Assembly (NCBI RefSeq): GCF_902705885.1
Contig: NZ_CACSIP010000007.1
Location: 54,006 to 118,005 of the forward strand
Source of the DNA: Mycolicibacterium austroafricanum
GTDB taxonomy: Bacteria > Actinomycetota > Actinomycetes > Mycobacteriales > Mycobacteriaceae
Reading direction: 5' to 3'
Length of the DNA: 64,000 nucleotides
The position numbers and the translations under genes are program-made. The notes under the pieces are model-generated. The model saw only the letters and a list, made by a program, of their open reading frames with translations, searched no databases and had not been told where the DNA came from. The stretch's first letter is position 1. Each line of letters begins with the position of its first letter. This document shows positions 49,930 to 59,422 of the stretch, in pieces.

Positions 49930-52040
49930 GATGTCCTGCCGTCCTGCGGGGGCTGTGGCTTGCGCCCGGGAGACTCGTTCGGGGTGCTCGTGCTCGACGC
50001 CGGAGATTGTTGAGCCGATGGACGCTGCTGTGTCGGTTGCTCATCGGTGCGCCCACTGGGCGGTGTTTGGGGCCGGGTGCTCGGGGCGGCACTGGTGCGC
50101 CCCGGCGCGGCGGGTGCATCCGTGCTTGCCTTCGTGGTGCTGCTCGCAGCGGGCCCGGTGTCGCGGCGCTTGTTGGCTTGCTGCCGTTCGATCACCTTTG
50201 ACGCGACCACGGCTCCAGCGACCACAGGGGCGGCCGGCCCGGCCGCAGCGGCGGCCGCCGCGCCACCGCCGCCCGCAGCGGCCCCGCCTGCTGCGCCTCC
50301 GCTGGCCGCCGCCCCGCCCGCTGCACCACGGGCGGCTGCCCCGCGCGCCGCGGTCCCGGCAGCGGCAGACCCGCCCGCGTGTGCGCCAGTAGCGGGTGTG
50401 GTTGTAGACGGCGGCGTTGCGCTCGGAGATGACCCGCTATCGGAGGGGATGCCACCGGGATTGGGATGTGCCTTGCGGCCCTTGGCTGCGGGGGCTCGGG
50501 TGCCCTCATCGCCGGGTTTGCCTGAACTTGGCATACCCACACCGTCGGCGTTGATGTCGCGGCGCATTGAGCGGCCCATGTCGCGCATCGCCGGGTAGAA
50601 GCTCATTGGACCGGCTCCGATGGCAGCGGTCTTGCGCAGCACCGACATCGGCCCCGGCAGGCCTCGATCACCGAAGCCTCGCATCAGCGCCCTGAACCCG
50701 AACACCGCTCCACCGGAGAACAGCAGCATGAGCAGCAGGATCGCAATCGGGTGCTGAACCTCGAAACCGTCAAGTTGCCCGGTCGATACTCGGGACATCA
50801 GCACCAGGACAATGCCGAAAGCCGCTGTAGCGAACAGCATTTCCAGGGCGTGAACGATCAACTTGATGGCGGTGCGTTTGGCGAACTCACGCTGAGGTCC
50901 TGGCGCGACGGCTACCGCGGCGGCCGGCACCAGCACCAGCACGTTCCAGAACGCTTTGAACCCGATGCGAATGACTTCACAGCCGATGTAGCACAGCAGC
51001 ATCAGCACGACCAGCACGACGCAGTTGATGAAGAACATCAGCCCGATCGTCTCGCCGCTGAGAAAGTGAGCGTGGGCATAGGCATCGCCCGCGCCGCAGG
51101 CCCGCATCGCTTCTACCGGCCCGTCGTGGCTTCCTGCCGGTGCGAGCGCCTGGGTTGCGGGTGTCAGGACCGTAGAGGCGTTGAGCGCGGCGTTCCAGGC
51201 TTGTGCGCATCCGTCGATGTTGTCGATCACGCTGCCGAAGTTGGCGATCTGAATGGGGTGGCGGATCAGGGTGGTGGCCATCCACTGCGAGAGCACTTCG
51301 ATCTGACCGTCGGCGTTACCGGATGGGTCGAAGCTGCCGTTGTTGGCGATTCCCAACGACAGCTCGAATCCGATGGCCCGGCCGGCAGCGAGCAGGCCGT
51401 CGCCTCCGAGTTCCTTCACCGGGTCGTTGAGGAAGAACCCGATCAGCAAGATCACCAGGAACCCGCTGCACATCACGCCGGCGCCGCGCCCAAAGCCTTT
51501 GGTCAATGCGATGATTCCGCCGATGAAGACACAGATGATCAGTGCCAGTGGAATGATCTGAAACTCACCGAGCAGATTGTTGATCGCGACCAGCACGGGC
51601 GCGGCCAGTGCGGCCAGCCAGCCCAACCAGGCCGAGCCCAGCGCAATCTTGATGAACCAGATTCCGACCGCACCCACCATCACCAAGAACCCGCAGAACC
51701 ATCCGAGGATGACGGCCAATTGGCTGTAGGTCATGGCGATTTCGAAGCGGTCGGTCAACGCGGGAATCCAGGAACCCGGATCGATAATGCTGACGTCGCT
51801 GCCCTGGGTGCGGATGGCGTCGAGCATCGACACCGTGCTGATGAAGTAGGTGCCCACCGGTTGGTCGTAGGTGTCCACGATCGGGCTGGGCCAGTTGAGT
51901 GCCCCGGCGAACCCGGCCGCCACCGCGTGTGGGGCGGTCAGCAGGGCCATCATCCAACCCGCCCACAGGAGTTGAGCGATCAGCCACGCCCGCCGGATAC
52001 GTGGGTGCTCATATAGCCAGGCGCTGTAGGCGGCCATCAC
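49926..52040 (-). CDS. VirB6/TrbL-like polytopic transfer protein
   Basis: A 704-residue membrane protein with about eight to ten helices in residues 15-470: for example 'LAVILGWFCGFLVMVGAVGI', 'FQIIPLALIICVFIGGIIAL', 'GETIGLMFFINCVVLVVLML' and 'IAILLLMLLFSGGAVFGFRAL', with a large extracytoplasmic loop (about residues 215-330). The last 220 residues are disordered, rich in Ala, Gly, Pro and Ser. Size, topology and place next to the VirB4 gene suit the inner-membrane channel component of actinobacterial conjugation systems. Start GTG 52040 overlaps the VirB4 stop. Confidence 0.7.
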   Translation of the reverse strand: MMAAYSAWLYEHPRIRRAWLIAQLLWAGWMMALLTAPHAVAAGFAGALNWPSPIVDTYDQPVGTYFISTVSMLDAIRTQGSDVSIIDPGSWIPALTDRFEIAMTYSQLAVILGWFCGFLVMVGAVGIWFIKIALGSAWLGWLAALAAPVLVAINNLLGEFQIIPLALIICVFIGGIIALTKGFGRGAGVMCSGFLVILLIGFFLNDPVKELGGDGLLAAGRAIGFELSLGIANNGSFDPSGNADGQIEVLSQWMATTLIRHPIQIANFGSVIDNIDGCAQAWNAALNASTVLTPATQALAPAGSHDGPVEAMRACGAGDAYAHAHFLSGETIGLMFFINCVVLVVLMLLCYIGCEVIRIGFKAFWNVLVLVPAAAVAVAPGPQREFAKRTAIKLIVHALEMLFATAAFGIVLVLMSRVSTGQLDGFEVQHPIAILLLMLLFSGGAVFGFRALMRGFGDRGLPGPMSVLRKTAAIGAGPMSFYPAMRDMGRSMRRDINADGVGMPSSGKPGDEGTRAPAAKGRKAHPNPGGIPSDSGSSPSATPPSTTTPATGAHAGGSAAAGTAARGAAARGAAGGAAASGGAAGGAAAGGGGAAAAAAAGPAAPVVAGAVVASKVIERQQANKRRDTGPAASSTTKASTDAPAAPGRTSAAPSTRPQTPPSGRTDEQPTQQRPSAQQSPASSTSTPNESPGRKPQPPQDGRTS

Positions 52041-54868
52041 CGCGTCAGCTCCAGCGCCTCGTCCTCAAGGCCGCGGGTATCAAAGGCTTGCTGCAGCTCG
52101 GGCTGTACTGGTTGCAGAATGTCGATCAGGCCGGTGCTGCCCGTGTCGTCAATCATGTACGCGTAGCCGTGCCCCTCGGCGGTGCGCAGGTTGAGCACCT
52201 CAGGATACTCATCGGGGTCAATCCCGATGCGCTTGAACTCTTCGGTCGCTTCTTCTCGCGCGGAGGCCTTAAACGGTGTAATGACTCGCGTCGGCAAATC
52301 CTTGGTGGGAATCCCGTCGAAATACTCGACATGCTGTGCGATGCCGATCAGCCCGTATCGCTGCTTGCGGCCTTGGGTAATCAACTCGGTGGCATCTTCG
52401 CGGCCAACGGGAGAGGCGAAGTACGCCCGGGCTTCCTCGGCAACGAACCAACCGAACTTGCCAGGCCGACGATTGGGCCCGGTGTAGCTTTCCCGCGTGA
52501 CCGCTGCGATCATCCCGTAGATGGCCAACCCGGCTCGCGCACGCGCTGTTTGGCGCTTGTAGAGGTGGAGATCCTCGGTCTGGGAGGTCGTCGGCAACTC
52601 CAGGTCACCGGTCAGCCAGATCACCGCGTCCTTCTCAGCGATCGGCGGTATCGGCAGCGACTCATCGAACATCGCCCGCAGATAGTCGATATTGGCCCAC
52701 ATATCCAGGCGCGCCGCCAATTCCGCATACTCCTTGTAGGCGCTTGCCTGCAAACTGTTGAGGTAGCGAACCAGGGCGCCCATGCTTTCGGCGACCCGCT
52801 GATCGGGGCGCAACAGAAAGCGGAGCTGTCGGGCGATCTCGGCATCGGGCTCGACACCCATCATGGGCAGCAGGTGATCAAGAGTGCGTTCGACGGCGAC
52901 TTCACGGCGAAAGATGCGCAACCCGTCGACCGAGACTTGACCGCGTGTGGGATCAAGCACCGCCACCCGATCCCCCAGATGCGCCAGCGCACGCACCCAC
53001 TCAGGATTGGAACCAGGGTCAAGGATGCTGCACTGATTGCCCCGGGCAAGCAAACCGAGCGTCACTCGCTTAGCGCCTTGAGACTTGCCCCCTCCCGGTG
53101 GACCGTAGAACAGCATCCCAGGCACCTGACGCCGCCTGCTCGCGCCTTCGGGCTCGATCAGGACAGGGGTTGGTCGGCGGGTGGACAGATTGCGGGCGAA
53201 CAGAATCCCGGTGTCGTGACCGAGCTTGCTGGACACCAGCGGAGAGAAACGGGCCCAGTCCGTAGTGGTCCCCGGCTGGCTGAACTGGCTGCGCGGGCTG
53301 CGTTCTTCACTGCCTGCCAGCCCGGTTTGCCACAGCCCTATTTGGGCGCTCCCGCGACGTCGACTCAACGTCATGTCGAGGTCTTCTGCGAAGTGGGTTT
53401 GCAGCAGCTGGCAGGCCGCGTCGAGTTCGGCCCGTGAGCGGGCTCCGACGGCGACCACCGTCGTGGACTCCACTTCCCGCTCCAACTTCGAGGCCCGCAG
53501 CTTGGCGTTGTACTCCTCGGCCGATGAGTAGCGCTCGATGAGATCACTGTCGCTGGACCGTCTGCCGGCCCGCTGGAACGCCTGATCATCGAGGTTGCGC
53601 TGAGCGCGATCGATCCGTGTGAGCGCCTGCTCGGCCGGGCGGGTAGAAATGTGCTGAATCCAGTCGATGTCGGCAGGTGTGTCCACGTCATAGACCGCTA
53701 GCAGGTATTCCGCACGTGGATAGGCCAACCCGCCGCGCGGAATCTGCGCTACGGCCAGCATGCTTTGAAAGCTGTCCGGGCGCCGGGCACCGCGGATCAC
53801 CAGCACTGCTGCCAGCGATGGCACAACACGGCGCCACCAGCGGCGATCCTTCTTGCGGGCCTGCTGATCACCACAGTCGAAGTCCGCAGGCACCACGGCC
53901 GCAAAGTCGGCTTCGGTGAGCCGGTCAGGACCGCCTTCGCCGTGCGGAAAGGGGTCGTTGACGGCACCGATGGCCAGCCGCCGCCGATACCACCAGTGGA
54001 TCTGGCGCGGGGTGGCCGGTCGCGCGTTGAACTCCGCGGGGATCTTCGACAGTATCGAGGCCGACATTTCCTGGTACCCGGCAAGGGATCTCGGGTCGTC
54101 GGGGTCGCGGCCGGCGACCACGGTGGCCGCCTTGGCCAATCCACCCACTCCGGTCCGGCCGGCCTGACCGGAGTCCACCGGCACGCGTATGCCGAATACC
54201 TGCTCGTAGAACGGCTCGATGGTCAAGAAGTCTTCCCAGTCGCGGACTTCCTGCACCCACGCGGGCTCGTTCGCGTAGCCCGAGAGCATCCACCGCAGCA
54301 GCCGCCGGTGGTCAAGGCGCACGCAGCAGCCCCACAACAGCAACCCAGAGGGGAGTTGGCGCACCAAGGGTCGGTGACGCATCGCAATCGCGTCCTTGAG
54401 TGCGTAGGGCATCATTCCGCCGGGTTGACCGTCCACGATGAACTCTGCGTAGACACCACCGGAGGTGAAGCTCAGATTCCCGATCACCTCTTTGGGTGGC
54501 GACAGAGCGGACTCGCCCTCACCGTTGACCCCGGCCTTGCGCTGGGTGTGCAACAGTCCGCCGAGCAGCCAGCCGATCCGGTAGAGCGGGCTGGGTCGAG
54601 AAACTGGGATTTGGCGAGCGGCGACCGTCAGTGCCGCTGTCAGTGCGATGCCGAACAGTGCGATGGCGATGGCATGCCCGGAGTCAAGCCACTTGCGGGT
54701 TGCCCAGACTGTCGTCGTGATACCGATCAGGAAGGTTGCGCCGTCCCAGATTCGCCACGGCGCGAACCACAACCGGGTGTTGTCATCGATGTGGGAGACA
54801 TAGATGGGAAAGTCACGCACATCGGCGTATACCCGGGCCGTCTGACCACGAAAGGTGTTCTCACCCAC
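52037..54868 (-). CDS. virB4: VirB4-like ATPase with N-terminal membrane helices
   Basis: A 943-residue type IV secretion ATPase. Two N-terminal hydrophobic helices (FLIGITTTVWATRKW; AIAIALFGIALTAALTV) resemble a fused VirB3-like segment. The ATPase half has Walker A 'MLFYGPPGGGKSQGAKR' near residue 590, 'WFVAEEARAYF' as Walker B near 810, and 'ITQGRKQRYGLIGIAQHVEY' as the C-terminal motif. It energises assembly of the mating channel and works with VirD4. Its stop overlaps the VirB6-like start. Confidence 0.85.
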   Translation of the reverse strand: MGENTFRGQTARVYADVRDFPIYVSHIDDNTRLWFAPWRIWDGATFLIGITTTVWATRKWLDSGHAIAIALFGIALTAALTVAARQIPVSRPSPLYRIGWLLGGLLHTQRKAGVNGEGESALSPPKEVIGNLSFTSGGVYAEFIVDGQPGGMMPYALKDAIAMRHRPLVRQLPSGLLLWGCCVRLDHRRLLRWMLSGYANEPAWVQEVRDWEDFLTIEPFYEQVFGIRVPVDSGQAGRTGVGGLAKAATVVAGRDPDDPRSLAGYQEMSASILSKIPAEFNARPATPRQIHWWYRRRLAIGAVNDPFPHGEGGPDRLTEADFAAVVPADFDCGDQQARKKDRRWWRRVVPSLAAVLVIRGARRPDSFQSMLAVAQIPRGGLAYPRAEYLLAVYDVDTPADIDWIQHISTRPAEQALTRIDRAQRNLDDQAFQRAGRRSSDSDLIERYSSAEEYNAKLRASKLEREVESTTVVAVGARSRAELDAACQLLQTHFAEDLDMTLSRRRGSAQIGLWQTGLAGSEERSPRSQFSQPGTTTDWARFSPLVSSKLGHDTGILFARNLSTRRPTPVLIEPEGASRRRQVPGMLFYGPPGGGKSQGAKRVTLGLLARGNQCSILDPGSNPEWVRALAHLGDRVAVLDPTRGQVSVDGLRIFRREVAVERTLDHLLPMMGVEPDAEIARQLRFLLRPDQRVAESMGALVRYLNSLQASAYKEYAELAARLDMWANIDYLRAMFDESLPIPPIAEKDAVIWLTGDLELPTTSQTEDLHLYKRQTARARAGLAIYGMIAAVTRESYTGPNRRPGKFGWFVAEEARAYFASPVGREDATELITQGRKQRYGLIGIAQHVEYFDGIPTKDLPTRVITPFKASAREEATEEFKRIGIDPDEYPEVLNLRTAEGHGYAYMIDDTGSTGLIDILQPVQPELQQAFDTRGLEDEALELTR

Positions 54869-54939
54869 TACATAACCTCCAACTACGTCTCGTCAACACC
54901 ATCTGCTGCACCAGACGCTCTCGACGCCTGGCAGGCGGT

Positions 54940-55212
54940 CTAACCGAACTGTCCGGTGGTGATGCCCCCACCGTGCTTGTCCACGGTGGTTTTCAGTGAG
55001 ACCGCCAACCCGACCGCGCCGAGGATGATGGCCGCGACGGCGACCCCGCCGAGCACCTTGCCCATGGCGGCGCCGAACCCGCGCACCAGCGCGAATGCGC
55101 CGGCGACGCCGCCAACGAAGATGGCGATAATCGCCAGTGGTATCTGTGCCGATTCCCATAGTGACGGGATGGCGGTAAGTAGATCCCCTGCGGCCAAGGT
55201 CGTTTCAGTCAT
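54940..55212 (-). CDS. VirB2-like small membrane protein
   Basis: A 90-residue protein with two hydrophobic helices: 'IPLAIIAIFVGGVAGAFALV' and 'VLGGVAVAAIILGAVGLAV', a short Gly/basic loop between them and a polar C terminus. Two-helix proteins of this size just upstream of VirB4 in Gram-positive T4SS are regarded as VirB2/pilin-like. ATG 55212 has an excellent ribosome site (AAGGAAAGG). The assignment is by topology and place only. Confidence 0.65.
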   Translation of the reverse strand: MTETTLAAGDLLTAIPSLWESAQIPLAIIAIFVGGVAGAFALVRGFGAAMGKVLGGVAVAAIILGAVGLAVSLKTTVDKHGGGITTGQFG

Positions 55213-55258
55213 TGTGGTTCCCTTTCCTTGTGGCACGGCCGCCGGTTGGGCGTGCCGG

Positions 55259-56206
55259 TCAGTTCGGTGTTGCAGAACTCCAGTCGGTGGACACCGCCGC
55301 CGGGACGAGGCTGTCGTCGGTGGATACCGCTGGTGCTTTATCGATCGCTGCCACGAGCCAGCGCCCACCCACTCCGCGAAGCGTCAAGGGGTAGACCAAC
55401 GGCGAGGGAGCGAATTGCGAATTCACTGCGGTCACGCGGACCAAAACACGGGCCAACTCGCCATCCGCGGGCACGGACGAGGGAGCTCCGAGTGCAGTTA
55501 CCCCTTGTATGACAAGGCTTTCGTACGCGTTGCCCAATCCGGCGATCATCGAATCAGTGGTCACGTACTGCTCCACGCCCCCGGCAGGCGTCAGGTACGC
55601 CTTCAGGAAACCCGTGGCGGTGCCGTAGGCGGGATCGGCCTCGCTCAACGTGCTCGGGTAGCTCAGCGGCAGGTCTGCGCCCGCGCCCGGGCCACCGATG
55701 CGGGCCGGGAAACTTGCAGCACGCGGGCCGAACCGCGACCACAGCACCGGAACCCGGTACAGCGCGCGGTGCGGGGCGGCTGATTCGTATGGCCGCTGGG
55801 TCACACCAACAACCACGGAATAGACTTCGGCGTCGGCTTCCTGGCCTGCAACGCCCTCCAGCGACACGGCCACGATCGTGGGAGTGTTGATGACCACGGC
55901 CGGGGTTGAGGGCAGCGTCAGGGAAGCTGGATCGACGCTGATGAACTGGCTCAGGCTAGCGGCGTCCTGAGTGTTTGCCTCAAGCCAGACCGCGACGAAA
56001 TCCTGGGCGAACGCACCGACCACCGCGGACCGATTGACCACCGCCCGTGACGGCTCAGTGAGGTCGGGGTCTGTGGCAAATAAGAACTGCCACAACACGT
56101 TCACGCCCGCAAGGGCGGCTAGAAGCAGGACTGCGGGCTTTCCAAATTTCGTCAGCGCACCCTGGGTGCGGCTGATCCGTTGCTGCCAAATGCGGCTCAT
56201 TGCCAT
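55259..56206 (-). CDS. TcpC/VirB8-like conjugal transfer protein
   Basis: A 315-residue protein with a basic N terminus, one membrane helix (KPAVLLLAALAGVNVLWQFL, residues 23-42) and an extracytoplasmic remainder in two similar halves: 'RAVVNRSAVVGAFAQDFVAVWL' opens the first and 'YGTATGFLKAYLTPAGGVEQYV' the second, as in TcpC of Clostridium plasmids, which has tandem NTF2-like domains. TcpC is the Gram-positive counterpart of VirB8, linking channel parts at the outer face of the membrane. ATG 56206. Confidence 0.8.
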   Translation of the reverse strand: MAMSRIWQQRISRTQGALTKFGKPAVLLLAALAGVNVLWQFLFATDPDLTEPSRAVVNRSAVVGAFAQDFVAVWLEANTQDAASLSQFISVDPASLTLPSTPAVVINTPTIVAVSLEGVAGQEADAEVYSVVVGVTQRPYESAAPHRALYRVPVLWSRFGPRAASFPARIGGPGAGADLPLSYPSTLSEADPAYGTATGFLKAYLTPAGGVEQYVTTDSMIAGLGNAYESLVIQGVTALGAPSSVPADGELARVLVRVTAVNSQFAPSPLVYPLTLRGVGGRWLVAAIDKAPAVSTDDSLVPAAVSTDWSSATPN

Positions 56207-56224
56207 GGGTCATGTTCCTCGCCG

Positions 56225-57295
56225 CTATACCGGCTTATGGCCGATGATCTTCAAACTTTTGATAGCGAAAGCCGCGTCAACCGGATCGCTGTTCTGTTGC
56301 CCCCCGCCCAGCACTCCCGGCAGTTGCGGAAGCTCCAGTCCCAGCGGACCGTTCGGTTTCGTCGGTGCTGCGCTGGCACCGCCTTCGGGCTGGGCCGGCG
56401 GCCGGGACGTCTCCCGGATCAGCATGCGGATCTTGGATGCCAGCACCCGCTTGATCGGCTGCGTCGCCTCACCGTGGACATTCTTGGTGTCCTGGGTCAC
56501 CAGAGTCGCCTCGGTGTCGTTGAACGTGTACTGCACGGTCGTGACCACCCGGTACTGCGACCACGGCTTCGACCCGCTGGCATCAGTTCCCACCCAGCCA
56601 AACTCGCCCACGATCGCAGTGATCAGGTGAGTGCCCGGCAATTCGATGTCGATGACCTGTCCGTCGCCGCCGCCACGCACACACAGGAACGCCGCGTGAG
56701 GATCGGTGCCGGCCATGGTTTGCGCCGAGGTCGAGCCCTCCGCGCACGAGCCCAGGGCATCGGCGGTGAAAGAGATCGGACGGTCCAGGACGGGAGCATG
56801 CGCCGGGGCAGGCGCGGCCGAACGCGACGGCGGTAGCGCCACGGCGTCGGCTCCGTTCGGGGCACCTGTGGGCTTGGGCTCATCCGAGCCGTACACAACG
56901 ACTGCCCCGACGATCGCCACCAACACGGCCACCAGTCCGACAGCACCGAACCCCATAGCGACCTTGCCATCAAACCTGCGGGCCCGCCGCGGTTGCGCCG
57001 GCCCGGGCTGACCATCACCAACAGGTCCGGTAAGGGCTTGCCCGTCGACCGGATAGTCGTCGTAGTCGTCATCGGCCACGTCGTCTTCGGGGCCGCCGTG
57101 CTCATCCTCTGGGTCGCGGCAATCACCAAATCCCCGCTCGCCGACCGCATCGCAGTCGAGTTCGGGCTCATCCACGTCGGTGCCACCGACCTCAGCCTCT
57201 GCGGGAAGCTCGAACGCCGGAGCCTCGGGGAAACCGAACCCATCGTCGTCCTCAGCGGCCAGATCGTTGGACCACTGGTCATTGGTGAGCGTCAC
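56225..57295 (-). CDS. membrane-anchored transfer-operon protein
   Basis: A 356-residue protein: a very acidic cytoplasmic N-terminal 110 residues (DDDGFGFPEAPAFELPAEAE; DPEDEHGGPEDDVADDDYDD), one membrane helix near residue 125 (VAMGFGAVGLVAVLVAIVGA), then an exported domain of about 220 residues with 'GSCAEGSTSAQTMAG' and 'TDPHAAFLCVRGGGDGQVID', probably with one disulfide. Start GTG 57295 shares a base with the previous TAG stop (TAGTG). The operon place suggests a structural or stabilising role in the mating channel; family unknown. Confidence 0.65.
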   Translation of the reverse strand: MTLTNDQWSNDLAAEDDDGFGFPEAPAFELPAEAEVGGTDVDEPELDCDAVGERGFGDCRDPEDEHGGPEDDVADDDYDDYPVDGQALTGPVGDGQPGPAQPRRARRFDGKVAMGFGAVGLVAVLVAIVGAVVVYGSDEPKPTGAPNGADAVALPPSRSAAPAPAHAPVLDRPISFTADALGSCAEGSTSAQTMAGTDPHAAFLCVRGGGDGQVIDIELPGTHLITAIVGEFGWVGTDASGSKPWSQYRVVTTVQYTFNDTEATLVTQDTKNVHGEATQPIKRVLASKIRMLIRETSRPPAQPEGGASAAPTKPNGPLGLELPQLPGVLGGGQQNSDPVDAAFAIKSLKIIGHKPV

Positions 57296-57672
57296 TACCG
57301 TCTCCGTCCGGTGCCATGTTGCAAGGTCGATGCGCTGCGCGAACTGATCTGACGGCGCTGGCCTCCACGGCTGAATCGCTTCCCGGGTCGGCGGGCCGGT
57401 TCGGGCTCTGGAATCTGGTAGACCAGGGCCGCTGGCCACAAGGCAGATCCCCCCACCGGTGAGTAACCACCAGCGACGGTGTTTACCGATGAGTCAGTCC
57501 ATGGCGTCGCACCGGCCCGGTTGCTGCGGCGCCAAACCCGGCGCACCAAAACCACCACCAACACCACAAAAAGCGAGGCCAGGACGCCAATCGCAACGAT
57601 TGCGACCAGAAACGCCGCGATGGGGTAGACCATCGCACCGCCCATCGCTACGCTGTCCGTCATGCCCATCAT
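57295..57672 (-). CDS. small membrane protein at the head of the transfer operon
   Basis: A 125-residue protein with one long N-terminal hydrophobic segment (AAFLVAIVAIGVLASLFVVL, continuing VVLV), followed by basic residues (RRVWRRSNR) and a cytoplasmic tail of about 75 residues. ATG 57672 lies 38 bases from the start of the divergent gene at 57711, so the intervening bases must hold promoters for both. Family unknown. Confidence 0.65.
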   Translation of the reverse strand: MMGMTDSVAMGGAMVYPIAAFLVAIVAIGVLASLFVVLVVVLVRRVWRRSNRAGATPWTDSSVNTVAGGYSPVGGSALWPAALVYQIPEPEPARRPGKRFSRGGQRRQISSRSASTLQHGTGRRR

Positions 57673-57710
57673 GCTGACAGATTACGCAATAGAAGGCAAC
57701 ACGTAAACAC

Positions 57711-58526
57711 ATGGTATTCACATCGAGTGTTGACCGATACGACGAACTACGCCGCGAGTGGATCGCTGAGCACGCGGGCATCTTCTCCATGCAGATACGC
57801 CGCGCTGAGCTGCTCAATCGAGGAATTCGCCGACGTGCCCGCGACGTCGCCGGCGCCAGGCCCAGCCCCTACAACGACCATCCCAGTCACCCACTGCTCA
57901 CCCGAGGCGTCAAGACGATCGAAGGTGTACTGGAGGTCGGCATCGTCGTCGCGGCGGCCGTGCTGGCCCCCATTGGATGGCCGCTGGGCAAGCTGATCTA
58001 TCACCGCAGCGAAGCACTGATCCCCGACCGGCTACGCTCCTTCCCCATCCCTGCATTCCTCTGGGCGGCAGCTGCATTGGGGGCGCTGTTGCTTCTGCTG
58101 TACCGGCCCACGGACACGCTGACAAGCACCGTCCTCGCGCCATGGCTGCTCGCGCAACTTCCAGCAGCATCCCTGACCGCAGGAATCTACGGAATCCTCA
58201 ACGGCTGGCTGGCAATCGACGGATCAACCGACTGGTGGCCACTGTCCCCCACGGCACCGACTGTGACCCTCTCCCTGCCACTGCTGCCCGACGACATGAC
58301 CGCACCCTCGCCGTTCCGCACCATCGAACCAGCCGACCCCATCGACCTCACACCGCTAGGTGCGGGCGCGGTGCGCCCGATGCCGCGTTCGGCCAAACTC
58401 ATCGCTATCGGCCTCATCCTCAACGCAGCAGGAATCCTCTGGACCCTCGCAGCCGTAGGGGTAGGAATCGGAACTGTTGCGGAACAGGCATTCACACCCA
58501 GCAGCACTATCGGATCGAGCTACTGA
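57711..58526 (+). CDS. polytopic membrane protein divergent from transfer operon
   Basis: A 271-residue protein with four to five membrane helices: 'GVLEVGIVVAAAVLAPIGWP', 'IPAFLWAAAALGALLLLLY', 'LLAQLPAASLTAGIYGILNG' and 'AIGLILNAAGILWTLAAVGV'. The N-terminal 60 residues are basic and cytoplasmic (RRAELLNRGIRRRARDVA). Not recognised. It is the only plus-strand gene among the T4SS genes and may be a component with separate control, such as an entry-exclusion protein; that is a guess from position. Confidence 0.6.
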   Translation: MVFTSSVDRYDELRREWIAEHAGIFSMQIRRAELLNRGIRRRARDVAGARPSPYNDHPSHPLLTRGVKTIEGVLEVGIVVAAAVLAPIGWPLGKLIYHRSEALIPDRLRSFPIPAFLWAAAALGALLLLLYRPTDTLTSTVLAPWLLAQLPAASLTAGIYGILNGWLAIDGSTDWWPLSPTAPTVTLSLPLLPDDMTAPSPFRTIEPADPIDLTPLGAGAVRPMPRSAKLIAIGLILNAAGILWTLAAVGVGIGTVAEQAFTPSSTIGSSY

Positions 58527-58577
58527 TCCGTTATCTGTAACGGCTTACCGCGGCGGCCCCGGATGCCCTTAGGGAAC

Positions 58578-58619
58578 AACCCTCTGAACCGACGCTGGTT
58601 GGCGTCGGCTCAAAGGGTT
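58578..58619. terminator. long hairpin between convergent genes
   Basis: AACCCT-TGA-CCGACGC on the left pairs with GCGTCGG-TCA-AGGGTT on the right, with two one-base mismatches and a short loop, giving about 16 pairs. It lies between the plus-strand gene ending at 58526 and the minus-strand gene ending at 58705, so it can serve both. There is no T run. Confidence 0.65.
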
Positions 58620-58704
58620 GCGGATCAGAACACCCCATATGGCCGGTGCGCGGCTCTGCAGGCATATCGCCTATCACCATTTTTCTACACCACCTAGATT
58701 CATC

Positions 58705-59010
58705 TCAGCCGACCCCGCGCGGCTTCAGGTAGTAGTCACATCCGCAGGTGCATCGGGATGGCCTCGCACGTAGCTTTCCGCTCGATTCATCGAAATCCGT
58801 CACCTCAAGGTGACGCCCCTCCATGTGACCGCAGACGGGACACCGGGAGATCTTCGCTTTCAACGTCTCAGGCATCGACAAGCAGGTGGCGTGGTGGGGA
58901 ACACCGATACGGCTGCCGAACTCGGCTTCCCCTTCGGGGATGACCTCGCCACATGTTGCGCAAGCGTCGCTTTGACTCGATTGCCAGGGAGAGTGATTCG
59001 ACCTACTCAT
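58705..59010 (-). CDS. small zinc-ribbon-like protein
   Basis: A 101-residue protein with two cysteine sets: 'DACATCGEVIPEGEAEFGSR' with 'PHHATCLSM', then 'ISRCPVCGHMEGRHLEV' with 'RCTCGCDYY'. Each looks like a four-ligand zinc site. ATG 59010 overlaps the end of the regulator gene by 8 bases. Small zinc-ribbon proteins on plasmids are usually nucleic-acid binding; the function here is not known. Confidence 0.7.
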   Translation of the reverse strand: MSRSNHSPWQSSQSDACATCGEVIPEGEAEFGSRIGVPHHATCLSMPETLKAKISRCPVCGHMEGRHLEVTDFDESSGKLRARPSRCTCGCDYYLKPRGVG

Positions 59011-59422
59011 GTGCAAGTGATCCGGAACTGCGGTCCAGTAGCTCACCGATGTACGCGGGGCGGTCGCCCTCGGTGTCAGCCAAAGCGGGGAGGGTCGACC
59101 CATGCACGGGTCTTAAGTCCCCAGCATCACGCATGACCTTCACGAGGTGAAGCTGAGCGTCGATTCCGGTCCGAACCCTCGTGTTGGTGAGGTAACAGAC
59201 TGGCACCCCGAAGAACTCGGCAATCACGTCCAGTTCCGCACGGCTAGCGGCAGCACTATTGCCGAGTCGCAATTCCTCCAATGCCGCCATGGTGACCCCG
59301 GCGCCAGCGTGCGCGGTCATGGCGGCCGCGGCAGCCGCTGTGCTCAGCGGCGTCTCTCCTCGCCTGTGCATGACGTCGAACAGCAGGTTGATCCGACGCG
59401 CCAACTCAGGGTCACGCGGCAT
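59003..59422 (-). CDS. EspR-like/XRE regulator
   Basis: A 139-residue regulator with the layout of EspR: 'ELARRINLLFDVMHRRGETP' then a helix-turn-helix region ('GAGVTMAALEELRLGNSAAA', 'LDVIAEFFGVPVCYL') and a C-terminal helix. It is a distant relative of the regulator at 24867-25280. It overlaps both the coupling-protein gene (11 bases) and the zinc-ribbon gene (8 bases), so regulation of transfer or of the neighbouring ESX genes is likely. Confidence 0.7.
   Translation of the reverse strand: MPRDPELARRINLLFDVMHRRGETPLSTAAAAAAMTAHAGAGVTMAALEELRLGNSAAASRAELDVIAEFFGVPVCYLTNTRVRTGIDAQLHLVKVMRDAGDLRPVHGSTLPALADTEGDRPAYIGELLDRSSGSLAHE

Noticed and set aside
50751..53437. Two long plus-strand frames (50751-52016 and 51899-53437) opposite the VirB6- and VirB4-like genes
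   Set aside because: Composition typical of antisense frames (His/Gln/Asp/Arg-rich) and no hydrophobic or catalytic motifs; the minus strand is clearly coding.
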